From the NCBI RefSeq assembly GCF_014837105.1, contig NZ_JACSPO010000003.1, forward strand, positions 196,674 to 260,673: a stretch of DNA of 64,000 bases. Direction: 5' to 3'. A program made the position numbers and the translations under genes. Positions 38,975 to 47,212 of the stretch are shown piece by piece (position 1 is the first letter of the stretch; each line of letters starts with the position of its first letter). The notes below the pieces were generated by a model. That model worked only from the letters and a program-made list of their open reading frames with translations. It made no database searches and was not told the origin of the DNA. The DNA is from Oceanitalea stevensii. GTDB lineage: Bacteria > Actinomycetota > Actinomycetes > Actinomycetales > Actinomycetaceae.

Positions 38975-39463
38975 TCATCTGCGGACCGCCGCGTGCAGCA
39001 GGCGGGCCCGGTGCGCACCGACGGCGACGACCGCACGCACGGGCAGGACGCCGGAGCGCGCGGCGTCGGCGACGGCGTCGCCCCAGCGGACCTCGCGCGC
39101 GACCCGGTCCCCGCCGCCGGGCGAGGCGAGGGCGACGACGAGGGAACCGAGTGGGCTCACCCGGTCCATCGCGCGGCTCATCCGCGTGAGCACGGTGAGC
39201 ACCTCACCCGGCGGGGGAGCGTCGGCGAGCCCGGCGAGCTCGACGACCAGGCCCGTGGACCGGCCGTCCTCGTCGAGGGCGATGAGCCACATCGACAACC
39301 CGTCGCCGCCTGCTGCCGCACGGACCGCGCCCGCCGCGCAGGCGACGGCGTCGTCGTCACCCAGGACGATCCCTCCGGCGTGCAGCCACGCCTCGTCCTC
39401 CGTCCCGGTGCTGTCGAGGGCGGAGGCCCACGTGTCCGGTGCCAGTGTGTGGTCTGTGGTCAT
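38975..39463 (-). CDS. hypothetical protein, alpha/beta, unknown function
   Basis: This 162-residue protein begins MTTDHTLAPDTW. It has alternating hydrophobic strands and Gly/Ala-rich loops, no signal peptide and no membrane segment. I do not recognise the family. ATG 39463 has GGGAG about 12 nt upstream; a longer open frame to 39595 has no better start. It converges on the aldo/keto reductase with 24 bp between them. Confidence 0.6.
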   Translation of the reverse strand: MTTDHTLAPDTWASALDSTGTEDEAWLHAGGIVLGDDDAVACAAGAVRAAAGGDGLSMWLIALDEDGRSTGLVVELAGLADAPPPGEVLTVLTRMSRAMDRVSPLGSLVVALASPGGGDRVAREVRWGDAVADAARSGVLPVRAVVAVGAHRARLLHAAVRR

Positions 39464-39663
39464 GGGACTGACGCTCCCAGGAGGCGGCGACCTGCGGCCG
39501 GCTCCACCGGCGGGGCTGGGGACGGCCGGACCGGTGACCGCGCTGTGGAGCAACGACGAGCGCTCCCCAGCGCCCCGGTCGCGGTGCTCGTCCACCGGTG
39601 ACCGTCGCGAGGGCCGGCAGTGTCGCGCGGTCGTCCCATGCTGGGGGCGGAGAGGAGCACACG

Positions 39664-39996
39664 ATGACCAGTGACCAGGTGGGGCACAACGCCGTCAGCC
39701 TCGTCGGCCGGGTGAGCGGGGAGGTCGAGGAGCGGGAGCTGCCGAGCGGGGACCGGCTGTCGACCTTCCGGCTCGTCGTCCCGCGCCCGGACGCCGGCGA
39801 GGGGCGAGCTCGTGTCGACACCATCGACGTCGCCTGCTGGAGCGGGCGCACCCGCCGGGTCGCGGGGCGGGTGGGGGAGGGGAGCGTCGTCGCGGTCGAG
39901 GGCGCGCTGCGACGCCGGTTCTTCGCGACCGGGGCCGGCCGCGCCTCGCGCTACGAGGTCGAGGCGCAGCGCCTGCGCCGGCTGCCCGGCACGTAG
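39664..39996 (+). CDS. short single-stranded DNA-binding protein-like OB-fold protein
   Basis: This 110-residue protein has the SSB core: VSLVGRVSGEVEERELPSG, STFRLVVPR, VDTIDVACWSGRTR and VVAVEGALRRRFF. It lacks the acidic C-terminal DDDIPF tail used by housekeeping SSB to recruit partners, ending instead in RRLPGT. It is therefore an accessory paralogue. GGAGAGGAG precedes the ATG at 39664. A 7-bp stem (GCCCGGC/GCCGGGC, 39984-40002) straddles its stop and may terminate it. Confidence 0.82.
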   Translation: MTSDQVGHNAVSLVGRVSGEVEERELPSGDRLSTFRLVVPRPDAGEGRARVDTIDVACWSGRTRRVAGRVGEGSVVAVEGALRRRFFATGAGRASRYEVEAQRLRRLPGT

Positions 39997-40024
39997 CCGG
40001 GCGCCGCCCGACGGGGCATGCCTC

Positions 40025-40819
40025 TCACCGCCGCCCCGCGCGCCGCCGGAACTGGACGGCTGCCCAGAGGACCGCCCCGAGCAGGATGCCCGCCAGCCAT
40101 GCGGCGGCGAGCACGGGTGCGCTGCCCGCGTTGGCGCCCATGAGCAGGCCACGGAGGGTCTCGATCACGGGCGTGATGGGCTGGTGCTCCGCGAAGCCGC
40201 GCAGCCAGGTCGGCAAGGAGTCGGCGCCGACGAAGGCAGTGGACAGGTAGGGCAGGAAGAGCAGGACGAAGCCGTAGCCCGTCGCGGCCTCCGGACTGCC
40301 GGTGGCCAGCCCGATCGCGGCGAACAGGTAGGTGATCGCCAGGACGTAGACCGCGACGACGAGCACGGCCACCAGCCACTCGGCCGCGTTCGCGGTCGGC
40401 CGGAACCCGACGAGCACCGCTACCCCGACGACGATCCCGGTGGCCAGCAGGTTGCGGAGCAGGCTGGCGACGACGTGCCCGGTGACGACGGCCCAGCTGC
40501 GCATCGGCAGCGTGCGGAAGCGGTCCATGATCCCGGAGGCAGCGTCCCCGGCGACGTCGACGGCGGTGGAGGCTGCGCCGTAGCCGGCACAGAGCAGGAT
40601 GATCCCCGGCACGACGTAGTCGACGTACCCGCCGCCCGGGTCCAGGGCGCCGCCGAAGACGTAGACGAACAGCAGCATGAGCAGCACGGGCAGCAGCACG
40701 GCCATGAGGAGCGACTCGACGTTGCGCGTGCTGTGCCTCAGGCTGCGGCCGATGAAGACGGCCTCCTCGGTGCCGAGCCTGAGGGGACGGGCGGGAGGGG
40801 CGGTGCTGAGGACGGTCAT
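40025..40819 (-). CDS. ABC-2 type transporter permease (DrrB-like)
   Basis: This 264-residue membrane protein has six predicted helices and the ABC-2 layout seen in daunorubicin-type exporters (AVFIGRSLRHSTRNVESLLMA at the start, GAASGIMDRFRTLPMRSWAV in the middle). It forms an exporter with the ATPase encoded just upstream, overlapping it by 4 bp. Expression is probably controlled by the divergent TetR protein. The substrate is unknown; small hydrophobic drugs are typical. Confidence 0.9.
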   Translation of the reverse strand: MTVLSTAPPARPLRLGTEEAVFIGRSLRHSTRNVESLLMAVLLPVLLMLLFVYVFGGALDPGGGYVDYVVPGIILLCAGYGAASTAVDVAGDAASGIMDRFRTLPMRSWAVVTGHVVASLLRNLLATGIVVGVAVLVGFRPTANAAEWLVAVLVVAVYVLAITYLFAAIGLATGSPEAATGYGFVLLFLPYLSTAFVGADSLPTWLRGFAEHQPITPVIETLRGLLMGANAGSAPVLAAAWLAGILLGAVLWAAVQFRRRAGRR

Positions 40820-41715
40820 GCGGGCGTCCTTCCGGTGAGAGCGGGGGAACCGGGCGCGGCCTCGGTCATGGCGAAGAAGACGTCGTCGAGGCTCGGGCGG
40901 CGCAGGTGGAGCTCGCCGCGCAGCCCGAGGGCGTCGATGGTGTCGAGCGCGTCCCGCAGCCCGGCGGGGCTGCCGTCCGTCGGCTCGGCGTGGAGGACCT
41001 CGCCGCCCGGCCCCCGTAGCTCCACGACGTCCTGGCCGACCGCCCGCTTGAGCTCGGCCGGTGTGCCCTCGGCGACGATGGCGCCCTCACGCAGGATGGA
41101 GACCCGGTCGGCGAGCTCGTCGGCCTCCTCGAGGTTCTGCGTCGTGAGCAGGACCGTCGCCCCGCCCTCCCGCAGCGAGCGGATGACGTCCCACAGCTCA
41201 CGGCGGCTGCTCGGGTCGAGCCCGGTGGTCGGCTCGTCGAGGAAGACGACGGGCACCGCCACCACGAGGCTCAGTGCGAGGTCGAGGCGCCGCCGCATGC
41301 CGCCCGAGTAGGTCCGCACCTGGCGGGAGGCGGCCGGGCCGAGCCCGAAGCTCTCGATGAGCTCGCGGCTGCGAAGGCGCGCCGCGCGGCGTCCCAGCCC
41401 CTGGAGGGCGGCCATCATCCGGATGTTCTCCGTCGCCGTGAGGAGCTCGTCGACGGCGGCCGCCTGGCCGGTGAGGGCGATCCTGCGGCGGACCGCGACG
41501 GGGTCGCGGACCGGGTCCGCCCCGGCGACCGTGACGGTACCGGCGTCCGGCCGGACGAGGGTGGCGAGGATGTTGACCAGCGTCGTCTTGCCGGCGCCGT
41601 TCGGCCCGAGCAGCGCATGGACCATGCCGGGGTCGACGGTGAGGTCCACCCCGGTGAGGACCTCCAGGGCTCCGAAGGACTTCCGTACGCCGCGGACGAG
41701 GATCGTCGGGTCCAT
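40816..41715 (-). CDS. ABC exporter ATP-binding protein (DrrA-like)
   Basis: This 299-residue DrrA-type ATPase has Walker A GPNGAGKT (residues 37-44), a Q-loop, the ABC signature YSGGMRRR, Walker B VVFLDEPTTGLDP, and a C-terminal extension characteristic of DrrA (RPSLDDVFFAMT). ATG 41715 has GGGAGA upstream; a longer open frame would enter the tetR gene and is not used. It shares an operator region with the divergent TetR gene, so it is probably derepressed when the regulator binds a drug. Confidence 0.93.
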   Translation of the reverse strand: MDPTILVRGVRKSFGALEVLTGVDLTVDPGMVHALLGPNGAGKTTLVNILATLVRPDAGTVTVAGADPVRDPVAVRRRIALTGQAAAVDELLTATENIRMMAALQGLGRRAARLRSRELIESFGLGPAASRQVRTYSGGMRRRLDLALSLVVAVPVVFLDEPTTGLDPSSRRELWDVIRSLREGGATVLLTTQNLEEADELADRVSILREGAIVAEGTPAELKRAVGQDVVELRGPGGEVLHAEPTDGSPAGLRDALDTIDALGLRGELHLRRPSLDDVFFAMTEAAPGSPALTGRTPA

Positions 41716-41736
41716 GGTGATCTCCCGTCTCAGTGG

Positions 41737-41769
41737 TGTGTATGGCCTAAACAGTAGATGGCATACACA
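41737..41769. promoter_or_regulatory. operator-like inverted repeat between the ABC exporter and tetR
   Basis: TGTGTATG (41737-41744) and CATACACA (41762-41769) form a perfect 8-bp inverted repeat with a 17-bp spacer. It lies in the 89-bp divergent gap and is the best candidate for the TetR-family binding site. The plain spacing suggests a dimer contacting both half-sites. Confidence 0.65.
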
Positions 41770-41792
41770 GAGGTGTCTACCCCCTACACGGT

Positions 41793-41798
41793 TAGGCT
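41793..41798 (+). promoter_or_regulatory. -10 element of the tetR gene, leaderless type
   Basis: TAGGCT ends 6 nt before ATG 41805. The operator-like repeat ends about 24 bp upstream, so bound repressor would sit over the -35 region. Confidence 0.5.
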
Positions 41799-41804
41799 GG
41801 GCGA

Positions 41805-42764
41805 ATGGACACGGAGCCCGAGGACGTGCCGCTGCCACGTGGCGTGGCACTGGCGTGGGGCGTGGCCGCCCACCCCCAGCGTGGTCCCAAGCGCGAGCTG
41901 AGCATCGAGCGCATCGTCGAGGCAGCGATCGAGATCGCCGACGCCGACGGGTTGGGGGCCGTGTCGATGACGGCAGTGGCGAGCCGCCTCGGGTTCACGA
42001 CGATGTCGCTGTACCGCTACGTCACCAACAAGGACGAGCTCCTCATGGTCATGGGGGACACGGCCCTGGGCCTCCCGCCGCTGAGCCTGTCGGAGGCAGG
42101 GGACTGGCGTGCCCGCCTGGCCGCGTACCACCGCGAGGTCCTCGCCGTGTACGAGGCCCACCCGTGGCTGCTCGACCTTCCGATCGCCGGTGTCCCCGGG
42201 ACCCCGGGGAACGCCGCCTGGTTCGACGCGGGACTGGGCACCCTCGCGGACACGCCGCTCAGCTGGCTGGAACGCACCGCCGTCCTGCTCCTCGTCATGG
42301 GCCAGGTCCGCTGGACCGCGAGCGTCCAGCGCGGCTACGACGCCCGAGCCGCTGCGGACGGGGTCACCCCTGACGACCTGGACCGCGTCATGGCCCAGGT
42401 GCTCGGCACCCTGGTGACCGCGGAGGCCTTCCCGAGCCTGCGCGTCGCACTCGACAGCGGGGTGCTCACGGACGACAGCGACCCCTTCGCCTTCGGGCTC
42501 GAGCGCCTGCTCGACGGCGTCGCGCTCTACGTCGACTCGCGGGCCGACGACGCCCCCAGGCAGTCTCCCGAGGAGCCGGCTGGCGCCCCGGCCGAGGGCT
42601 TCCCCAAGGACCCGAAGGTGCGGGAGGCCAGAGCCGCGCGCCGCGAGGCGGAGAAGGCGGTCCGCGAGGGCGAGCGCCGGCTGCGAGAGGCCCTCAAGCG
42701 GGAGCGGGAGGCGGTGGCCCGTGCGCGGGAGCGGGCGGCACGCGGAACGGGCGGCGGGGCCTAG
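41805..42764 (+). CDS. TetR/AcrR-family regulator with a charged coiled-coil tail
   Basis: This 319-residue protein has a TetR HTH at about residues 32-78 (SMTAVASRLGFTTMSLYRYVTNKDELL), then a ligand-binding domain. Its C-terminus from about residue 255 is unusual: a long Arg/Glu/Lys-rich helical stretch (VREARAARREAEKAVREGE and following) with heptad character, suggesting a coiled coil. Divergence from the DrrAB-type exporter points to repression of that exporter. Length exceeds the usual 200-230 residues because of the tail. Confidence 0.9.
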   Translation: MDTEPEDVPLPRGVALAWGVAAHPQRGPKRELSIERIVEAAIEIADADGLGAVSMTAVASRLGFTTMSLYRYVTNKDELLMVMGDTALGLPPLSLSEAGDWRARLAAYHREVLAVYEAHPWLLDLPIAGVPGTPGNAAWFDAGLGTLADTPLSWLERTAVLLLVMGQVRWTASVQRGYDARAAADGVTPDDLDRVMAQVLGTLVTAEAFPSLRVALDSGVLTDDSDPFAFGLERLLDGVALYVDSRADDAPRQSPEEPAGAPAEGFPKDPKVREARAARREAEKAVREGERRLREALKREREAVARARERAARGTGGGA

Positions 42765-42797
42765 GCACGCCGGGCCGGACGTGGCACGATCGGCGCC

Positions 42798-43241
42798 GTG
42801 GACACCGCCGCCGAGCAGCGCCTGCAGGACCTCGCGCTGCTCCGCCGTGTCCGCGACCGGATCGACCGCGAGTACGCGCAGCCCCTCGACGTCCCCGCCC
42901 TCGCTCGCGGCGTCCACATGTCCGCCGGGCACCTGAGCCGGGAGTTCCGTCGCGCCTACGGCGAGCCGCCCTACTCCTACCTCATGACCCGCCGCATCGA
43001 GCGCGCGATGACGCTGCTGCGCCGGGGCGAGCTGAGCGTCACCGAGATCTGCTTCGCCGTCGGCTTCTCCTCCCTGGGGACGTTCAGCACGCGCTTCCGG
43101 GAGCTCGTCGGGGTGCCGCCCAGCGCGTACCGCGAGCGCGCCTCGGACCTGCCCGGCGGGATCCCGCCGTGCGTCTCCAAGCGCGTCACCAGACCGGTCA
43201 GGAATCAAGAAGCCCGCGTCGCTGCCGTGCCCCTAGCGTGA
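42798..43241 (+). CDS. AraC-family transcriptional regulator, DNA-binding domain only
   Basis: This 147-residue protein consists of the AraC double helix-turn-helix (DVPALARGVHMSAGHLSREFRRAYG, then ELSVTEICFAVGFSSLGTFSTRFRELVG) with no ligand domain. It begins at GTG 42798; a weak -10 (CACGAT) lies 7 nt upstream. It sits directly before the VOC and UvrA-like genes in an arrangement seen in other actinobacteria, and probably controls them. The last 25 residues are Arg/Val-rich and not conserved. Confidence 0.88.
   Translation: MDTAAEQRLQDLALLRRVRDRIDREYAQPLDVPALARGVHMSAGHLSREFRRAYGEPPYSYLMTRRIERAMTLLRRGELSVTEICFAVGFSSLGTFSTRFRELVGVPPSAYRERASDLPGGIPPCVSKRVTRPVRNQEARVAAVPLA
43234..43239 (+). 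promoter_or_regulatory. -10 element of the VOC gene at 43247, leaderless type
   Basis: TAGCGT ends 7 nt before ATG 43247 and overlaps the stop of the AraC-type gene. Confidence 0.45.
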
Positions 43242-43246
43242 CCGCC

Positions 43247-43654
43247 ATGGACATCACCATTCACGCCAGCTTCCTGCCCACCACCGACCCGGAGGCCTCG
43301 CTCGCCTTCTACCGGGACGCGCTCGGCTTCGAGGTCCGCCAGGACGTCGGCCAGGGCGCCATGCGCTGGATCACCATCGGCGCGCCCAGCCAGCCCGGCA
43401 CCTCGATCGTCCTCTACCCGCCGACGGCGGACCCCAACATCACCGAGGACGAGCAGCAGACCATCGCGGAGATGATGGCCAAGGGCACCTTCGCCAGCGT
43501 CCTCCTCGCCACCCCGGACCTCGACGCCGCCTTCGAGCGGGCCCAGGCCGCCGACGTCGAGATCATGCAGGAGCCCACCGACCAGGACTGGGGCGTGCGG
43601 GACTGCGCGTTCCGCGACCCGGCCGGCAACACCGTCCGGCTCCAGCAGAGCTGA
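43247..43654 (+). CDS. VOC-family (glyoxalase/bleomycin resistance-like) protein
   Basis: This 135-residue vicinal-oxygen-chelate protein has the paired beta-alpha-beta-beta-beta layout: ASLAFYRDALGFEVR near the N-terminus and DQDWGVRDCAFRDPAGNTVRL near the C-terminus. Such proteins often bind or modify toxic small molecules. It lies between an AraC-type regulator and a UvrA-like protein, which suggests a shared role in resistance to a DNA-damaging or membrane-active compound. The ligand is unknown. Confidence 0.85.
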   Translation: MDITIHASFLPTTDPEASLAFYRDALGFEVRQDVGQGAMRWITIGAPSQPGTSIVLYPPTADPNITEDEQQTIAEMMAKGTFASVLLATPDLDAAFERAQAADVEIMQEPTDQDWGVRDCAFRDPAGNTVRLQQS

Positions 43655-43676
43655 CGACACACCAACGGAGACCCGG

Positions 43677-46049
43677 ATGACGACGACCGACACCTCGACG
43701 GCCCCCGCGACGCAGGCCGACACTCACGACCTCATCCGCGTGCGCGGCGCCCGGGAGAACAACCTCCAGGACGTCGACGTCGACATCCCCAAGCGGCGGC
43801 TCACGGTGTTCACCGGGGTCTCCGGCTCGGGCAAGAGCTCACTCGTCTTCGACACCGTGGCCGCGGAGTCGCGACGGCTCATCAACGAGACCTACAGCAC
43901 CTTCCTCCAGGGCTTCATGCCCACCCAGGCACGCCCCGACGTCGACGTCCTCGAGGGCCTGACGACGGCGATCATCGTCGACCAGGAGCGGCTCGGCGCG
44001 AACCCGCGCTCCACCGTCGGCACGGTGACCGACGCGAACGCGTTCCTGCGCATGCTCTTCAGCCGGCTCGGTGAGCCGCACGTCGGGTCCCCGAACGCCT
44101 ACTCCTTCAACGTCCCGTCCGTCACCTCGCAGGGAGCCATCTCCGTCGGCGGGAAGAAGGCCGTCAAGGCGACCTTCAACCAGCTCGGCGGCATGTGCCC
44201 CCGCTGCGAGGGACGCGGCGCGGTCACCGACATCGACCTCGCCCAGCTCTACGACGAGTCCAAGTCCCTCGCCGAGGGCGCGATCACCGTCCCGGGGTAC
44301 GTCGCCGACGGCTGGTACGTCAAGCTCTTCATGGAGTCCGGCTTCCTCAAGCCGGACAAGCCGATCCGCGACTACACCAAGCGTGAGCTGCACGACTTCC
44401 TCTACAAGGAGCCCGTCAAGGTCCCCGTCGGCGGGGCGAACATGACCTACGAGGGCCTCGTCCCGAAGATCAAGAAGTCGATGCTCGCCAAGGACCGCGA
44501 CGCGATGCAGCCGCACATCCGGGCCTTCGTCGACCGCGCCGTCGTCTACCAGACCTGCCCCGACTGCGAGGGCACGCGGCTGGCCCCCCACGCCCGCGAG
44601 TCGACGATCCGCGGCGTCAGCATCGCCGACGCCTGCGCGATGCAGATCAGTGACCTCGCCGAGTGGGTGCGGGGGCTCGACGAGCCCTCCGTCGGCCCGC
44701 TGCTCGACAACCTGCGCCACCTGCTCGACTCCTTCGTCGGGATCGGCCTGGGGTACCTGTCCCTCGAACGCCCCTCGGGCACGCTGTCCGGCGGCGAGGC
44801 CCAGCGCGTCAAGATGATCCGTCACCTCGGCTCCTCCCTCACCGACGTCACCTACGTCTTCGACGAGCCCACGGTCGGGCTGCACCCTCACGACATCGAG
44901 CGGATGAACGCCCTGCTCACGCAGCTGCGCGACAAGGGCAACACCGTCCTCGTCGTCGAGCACAAGCCGGAGACGATCGCCATCGCCGACCACGTCGTCG
45001 ACCTCGGTCCGGGGGCCGGCACCGGCGGCGGGGAGATCGTCTACGAGGGCAGCCTCGAGGGTCTGCGGTCGAGCGGCACGCTCACCGGCCGCCACCTCGA
45101 CGACCGGGTGCACCTCAAGGACACCGTCCGCGAGCGCACCGGCGCCCTGGAGATCCGCGGCGCGCGACAGAACAACCTCACCGGGGTCGACGTCGACATC
45201 CCCACCGGGGTCCTCACCGTCGTCACCGGCGTGGCCGGCTCCGGCAAGAGCTCCCTCATCCACGGGAACCTCGGGGGACGCGAGGGCGTCATCGTCGTGG
45301 ACCAGGGCCAGATCAAGGGCTCGCGCCGCTCCAACCCGGCCACCTACACCGGCCTGCTCGAGCCGGTGCGCAAGGCCTTCGCCAAGGCCAACGGCGTCAA
45401 GCCCGCGCTGTTCAGCGCGAACTCCGAGGGGGCGTGCCCCGTGTGCAACGGCGCCGGGGTCATCTTCACCGAGCTCGGGTTCATGGACACCGTCACCACC
45501 ACCTGCGAGGAGTGCGAGGGCCGGCGCTTCCAGGCGGCGGTGCTCGAGTACACCCTCGGGGGGCGGAACATCGCCGAGGTGCTCGAGATGCCCGTCGCCG
45601 AGGCGGAGGCCTTCTTCGCCGACGGCGAGTCCCGCACCCCGGCCGCGCACGCCATCCTCGAGCGCCTCGCTGACGTCGGCCTCGGCTACCTCACCCTCGG
45701 CCAGCCGCTCACCACGCTCTCCGGCGGGGAGCGCCAGCGGCTCAAGCTCGCCGTCCACATGGGGGAGAAGGGGTCCGTCCTCGTCCTCGACGAGCCGACG
45801 ACCGGCCTGCACCTCGCCGACGTCCAGCAGCTGCTCGCGCTGCTCGACCGCCTCGTCGACTCCGGCCGCACGGTCGTCGTCATCGAGCACCACCAGGCCG
45901 TCATGGCCCACGCCGACTGGCTCGTCGACCTCGGCCCGGGCGCCGGGAACGACGGCGGACGGGTGGTCTTCGAGGGCACGCCCGCCGACCTCGTCGCTGG
46001 CCGGGCCACCCTCACCGGCGAGCACCTCGCCGCGTACGTCGGCGGCTGA
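43677..46049 (+). CDS. UvrA-like ABC protein lacking the UvrB-binding domain
   Basis: This 790-residue protein has two UvrA-type ABC modules: Walker A GVSGSGKSS near residue 42 and GVAGSGKSS near 519, with signatures LSGGEAQR and LSGGERQRL. It has the zinc-type CPRCEGRG and CPVCNGAG segments but lacks the roughly 120-residue UvrB-binding domain of canonical UvrA, so it should not load UvrB. This matches the UvrA2/drug-resistance subgroup. GGAG precedes the ATG. A 22-bp terminator follows. Confidence 0.9.
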   Translation: MTTTDTSTAPATQADTHDLIRVRGARENNLQDVDVDIPKRRLTVFTGVSGSGKSSLVFDTVAAESRRLINETYSTFLQGFMPTQARPDVDVLEGLTTAIIVDQERLGANPRSTVGTVTDANAFLRMLFSRLGEPHVGSPNAYSFNVPSVTSQGAISVGGKKAVKATFNQLGGMCPRCEGRGAVTDIDLAQLYDESKSLAEGAITVPGYVADGWYVKLFMESGFLKPDKPIRDYTKRELHDFLYKEPVKVPVGGANMTYEGLVPKIKKSMLAKDRDAMQPHIRAFVDRAVVYQTCPDCEGTRLAPHARESTIRGVSIADACAMQISDLAEWVRGLDEPSVGPLLDNLRHLLDSFVGIGLGYLSLERPSGTLSGGEAQRVKMIRHLGSSLTDVTYVFDEPTVGLHPHDIERMNALLTQLRDKGNTVLVVEHKPETIAIADHVVDLGPGAGTGGGEIVYEGSLEGLRSSGTLTGRHLDDRVHLKDTVRERTGALEIRGARQNNLTGVDVDIPTGVLTVVTGVAGSGKSSLIHGNLGGREGVIVVDQGQIKGSRRSNPATYTGLLEPVRKAFAKANGVKPALFSANSEGACPVCNGAGVIFTELGFMDTVTTTCEECEGRRFQAAVLEYTLGGRNIAEVLEMPVAEAEAFFADGESRTPAAHAILERLADVGLGYLTLGQPLTTLSGGERQRLKLAVHMGEKGSVLVLDEPTTGLHLADVQQLLALLDRLVDSGRTVVVIEHHQAVMAHADWLVDLGPGAGNDGGRVVFEGTPADLVAGRATLTGEHLAAYVGG

Positions 46050-46051
46050 TC

Positions 46052-46098
46052 GCACGAGAAGGCCCCCGCCGTGACACACGGCGGGGGCCTTCTCGTGC
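46052..46098. terminator. bidirectional terminator between the uvrA-like gene and the repeat-protein gene
   Basis: A perfect 22-bp stem pairs 46052-46073 with 46077-46098 around a 3-nt loop (GCACGAGAAGGCCCCCGCC at the 5' arm). The genes converge here, so it can stop transcription in both directions. Confidence 0.9.
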
Positions 46099-46102
46099 CC
46101 AC

Positions 46103-47011
46103 TCAGGGGCGGCGGATGCCGAGGGTGTCAGGGGTGAGGCTGTCGTCCACGCCGGCGCCGTACCAGTTGCCGACCACCGTGGTGTCCGACTCGCGTCCGT
46201 ACGTCACCACGTGGTCGGCGTCGCCTCCCGCGATGCGGTCCTTGAAGTAGTAGGTCTTGCCACGCCGGACTGCCAGCGTGGAGATGCCGTCGGGACCCCA
46301 CGGGCCGCCGCCCCAGTCCCCGACGTAGACCTCGTCCCCGGCGCGGCCGTAGGTGACCACCTTGTCGGCGTCCCCACCGTCGAAGGTGTTGCTGATGTGG
46401 TAGGTGTTTCCCCGCCGGACCGCGAACGTGTCCTTGCCGTCCCCGTCCCAGTCGCCGACGAGGACGTCGTCGCCGGCGCGGCCGTAGTAGACGACGGCGT
46501 CCGCGGGCCCACCCGTGAGGGAGTTCTTGATGTGGTACTCCACTCCGCGGCGAACGGCGAGGGTGTCCTTGCCGTCCCCGTCCCAGTCGCCGACGTAGAT
46601 CCGGTCCCCGGGCCGGCCGTAGGAGAGGACCTCGTGGGGGCGCCCAGCGGTGTAGCTGTTGCGGATGTAGAACGTGCTGCCGATCCGGTAGGCCAAGGAG
46701 TCGAAGCTGTCCCAGTCCCAGTCGCCGACGTAGAAGCGGCCGCCCGGGTTCCCGTAGCGGAACGAGTACTGCGTGTTGCCGAAGAAGTCCGCGAGGTGGA
46801 ACTCGTTGCCGGTGCCGCCGATACCGCCGTCGTCGATGTCCCTCGTGCTCGAGCCGTCATCGGCGGGGATACCGGGCTGGGCGGTCGGCACGGTGGTCGA
46901 GCCGGAGGCAGAGGCGGGCACGGCGAGCCCGCCGGCCAGGAGCGCTCCAACCGCCAGCGCTGCGGCGGTCCGAGCCATCCGGTAGGTCGAGAAGGTTCGT
47001 TCGGTCGTCAC
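46103..47011 (-). CDS. secreted FG-GAP-like repeat (beta-propeller) protein
   Basis: This 302-residue protein has a signal peptide (cleavage near PASASG, about residue 36) and five repeats of about 45 residues from about residue 85. Each contains YGR-G-D-(I/V)YVGDWDGDGKDT and AVRRG--Y-I-N. The DxDGDG loops resemble Ca-binding FG-GAP/VCBS repeats found in actinobacterial envelope enzymes, but no catalytic domain is attached. It may bind glycans or stand alone at the surface. GTG 47011 is used; M12 is an alternative start. Confidence 0.82.
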   Translation of the reverse strand: MTTERTFSTYRMARTAAALAVGALLAGGLAVPASASGSTTVPTAQPGIPADDGSSTRDIDDGGIGGTGNEFHLADFFGNTQYSFRYGNPGGRFYVGDWDWDSFDSLAYRIGSTFYIRNSYTAGRPHEVLSYGRPGDRIYVGDWDGDGKDTLAVRRGVEYHIKNSLTGGPADAVVYYGRAGDDVLVGDWDGDGKDTFAVRRGNTYHISNTFDGGDADKVVTYGRAGDEVYVGDWGGGPWGPDGISTLAVRRGKTYYFKDRIAGGDADHVVTYGRESDTTVVGNWYGAGVDDSLTPDTLGIRRP

Positions 47012-47212
47012 GGCGGTGTGGTCCCTTCAGTCGTTGTGTCGCGCCAGTATGGCGTCCACCACCGACAACCACGTCCGGGGGGCACCGTTCGTGGACCCGG
47101 TCTCCTCGGCCGCCTCCGGGATCCCCACGGGCAGCACGACGGACGAGTCCCCCCTGGTGCAGCTGGACTGCTGAGGCGTGCAAGGAGAGCGACCGCGGCG
47201 ACACAGACAGGT

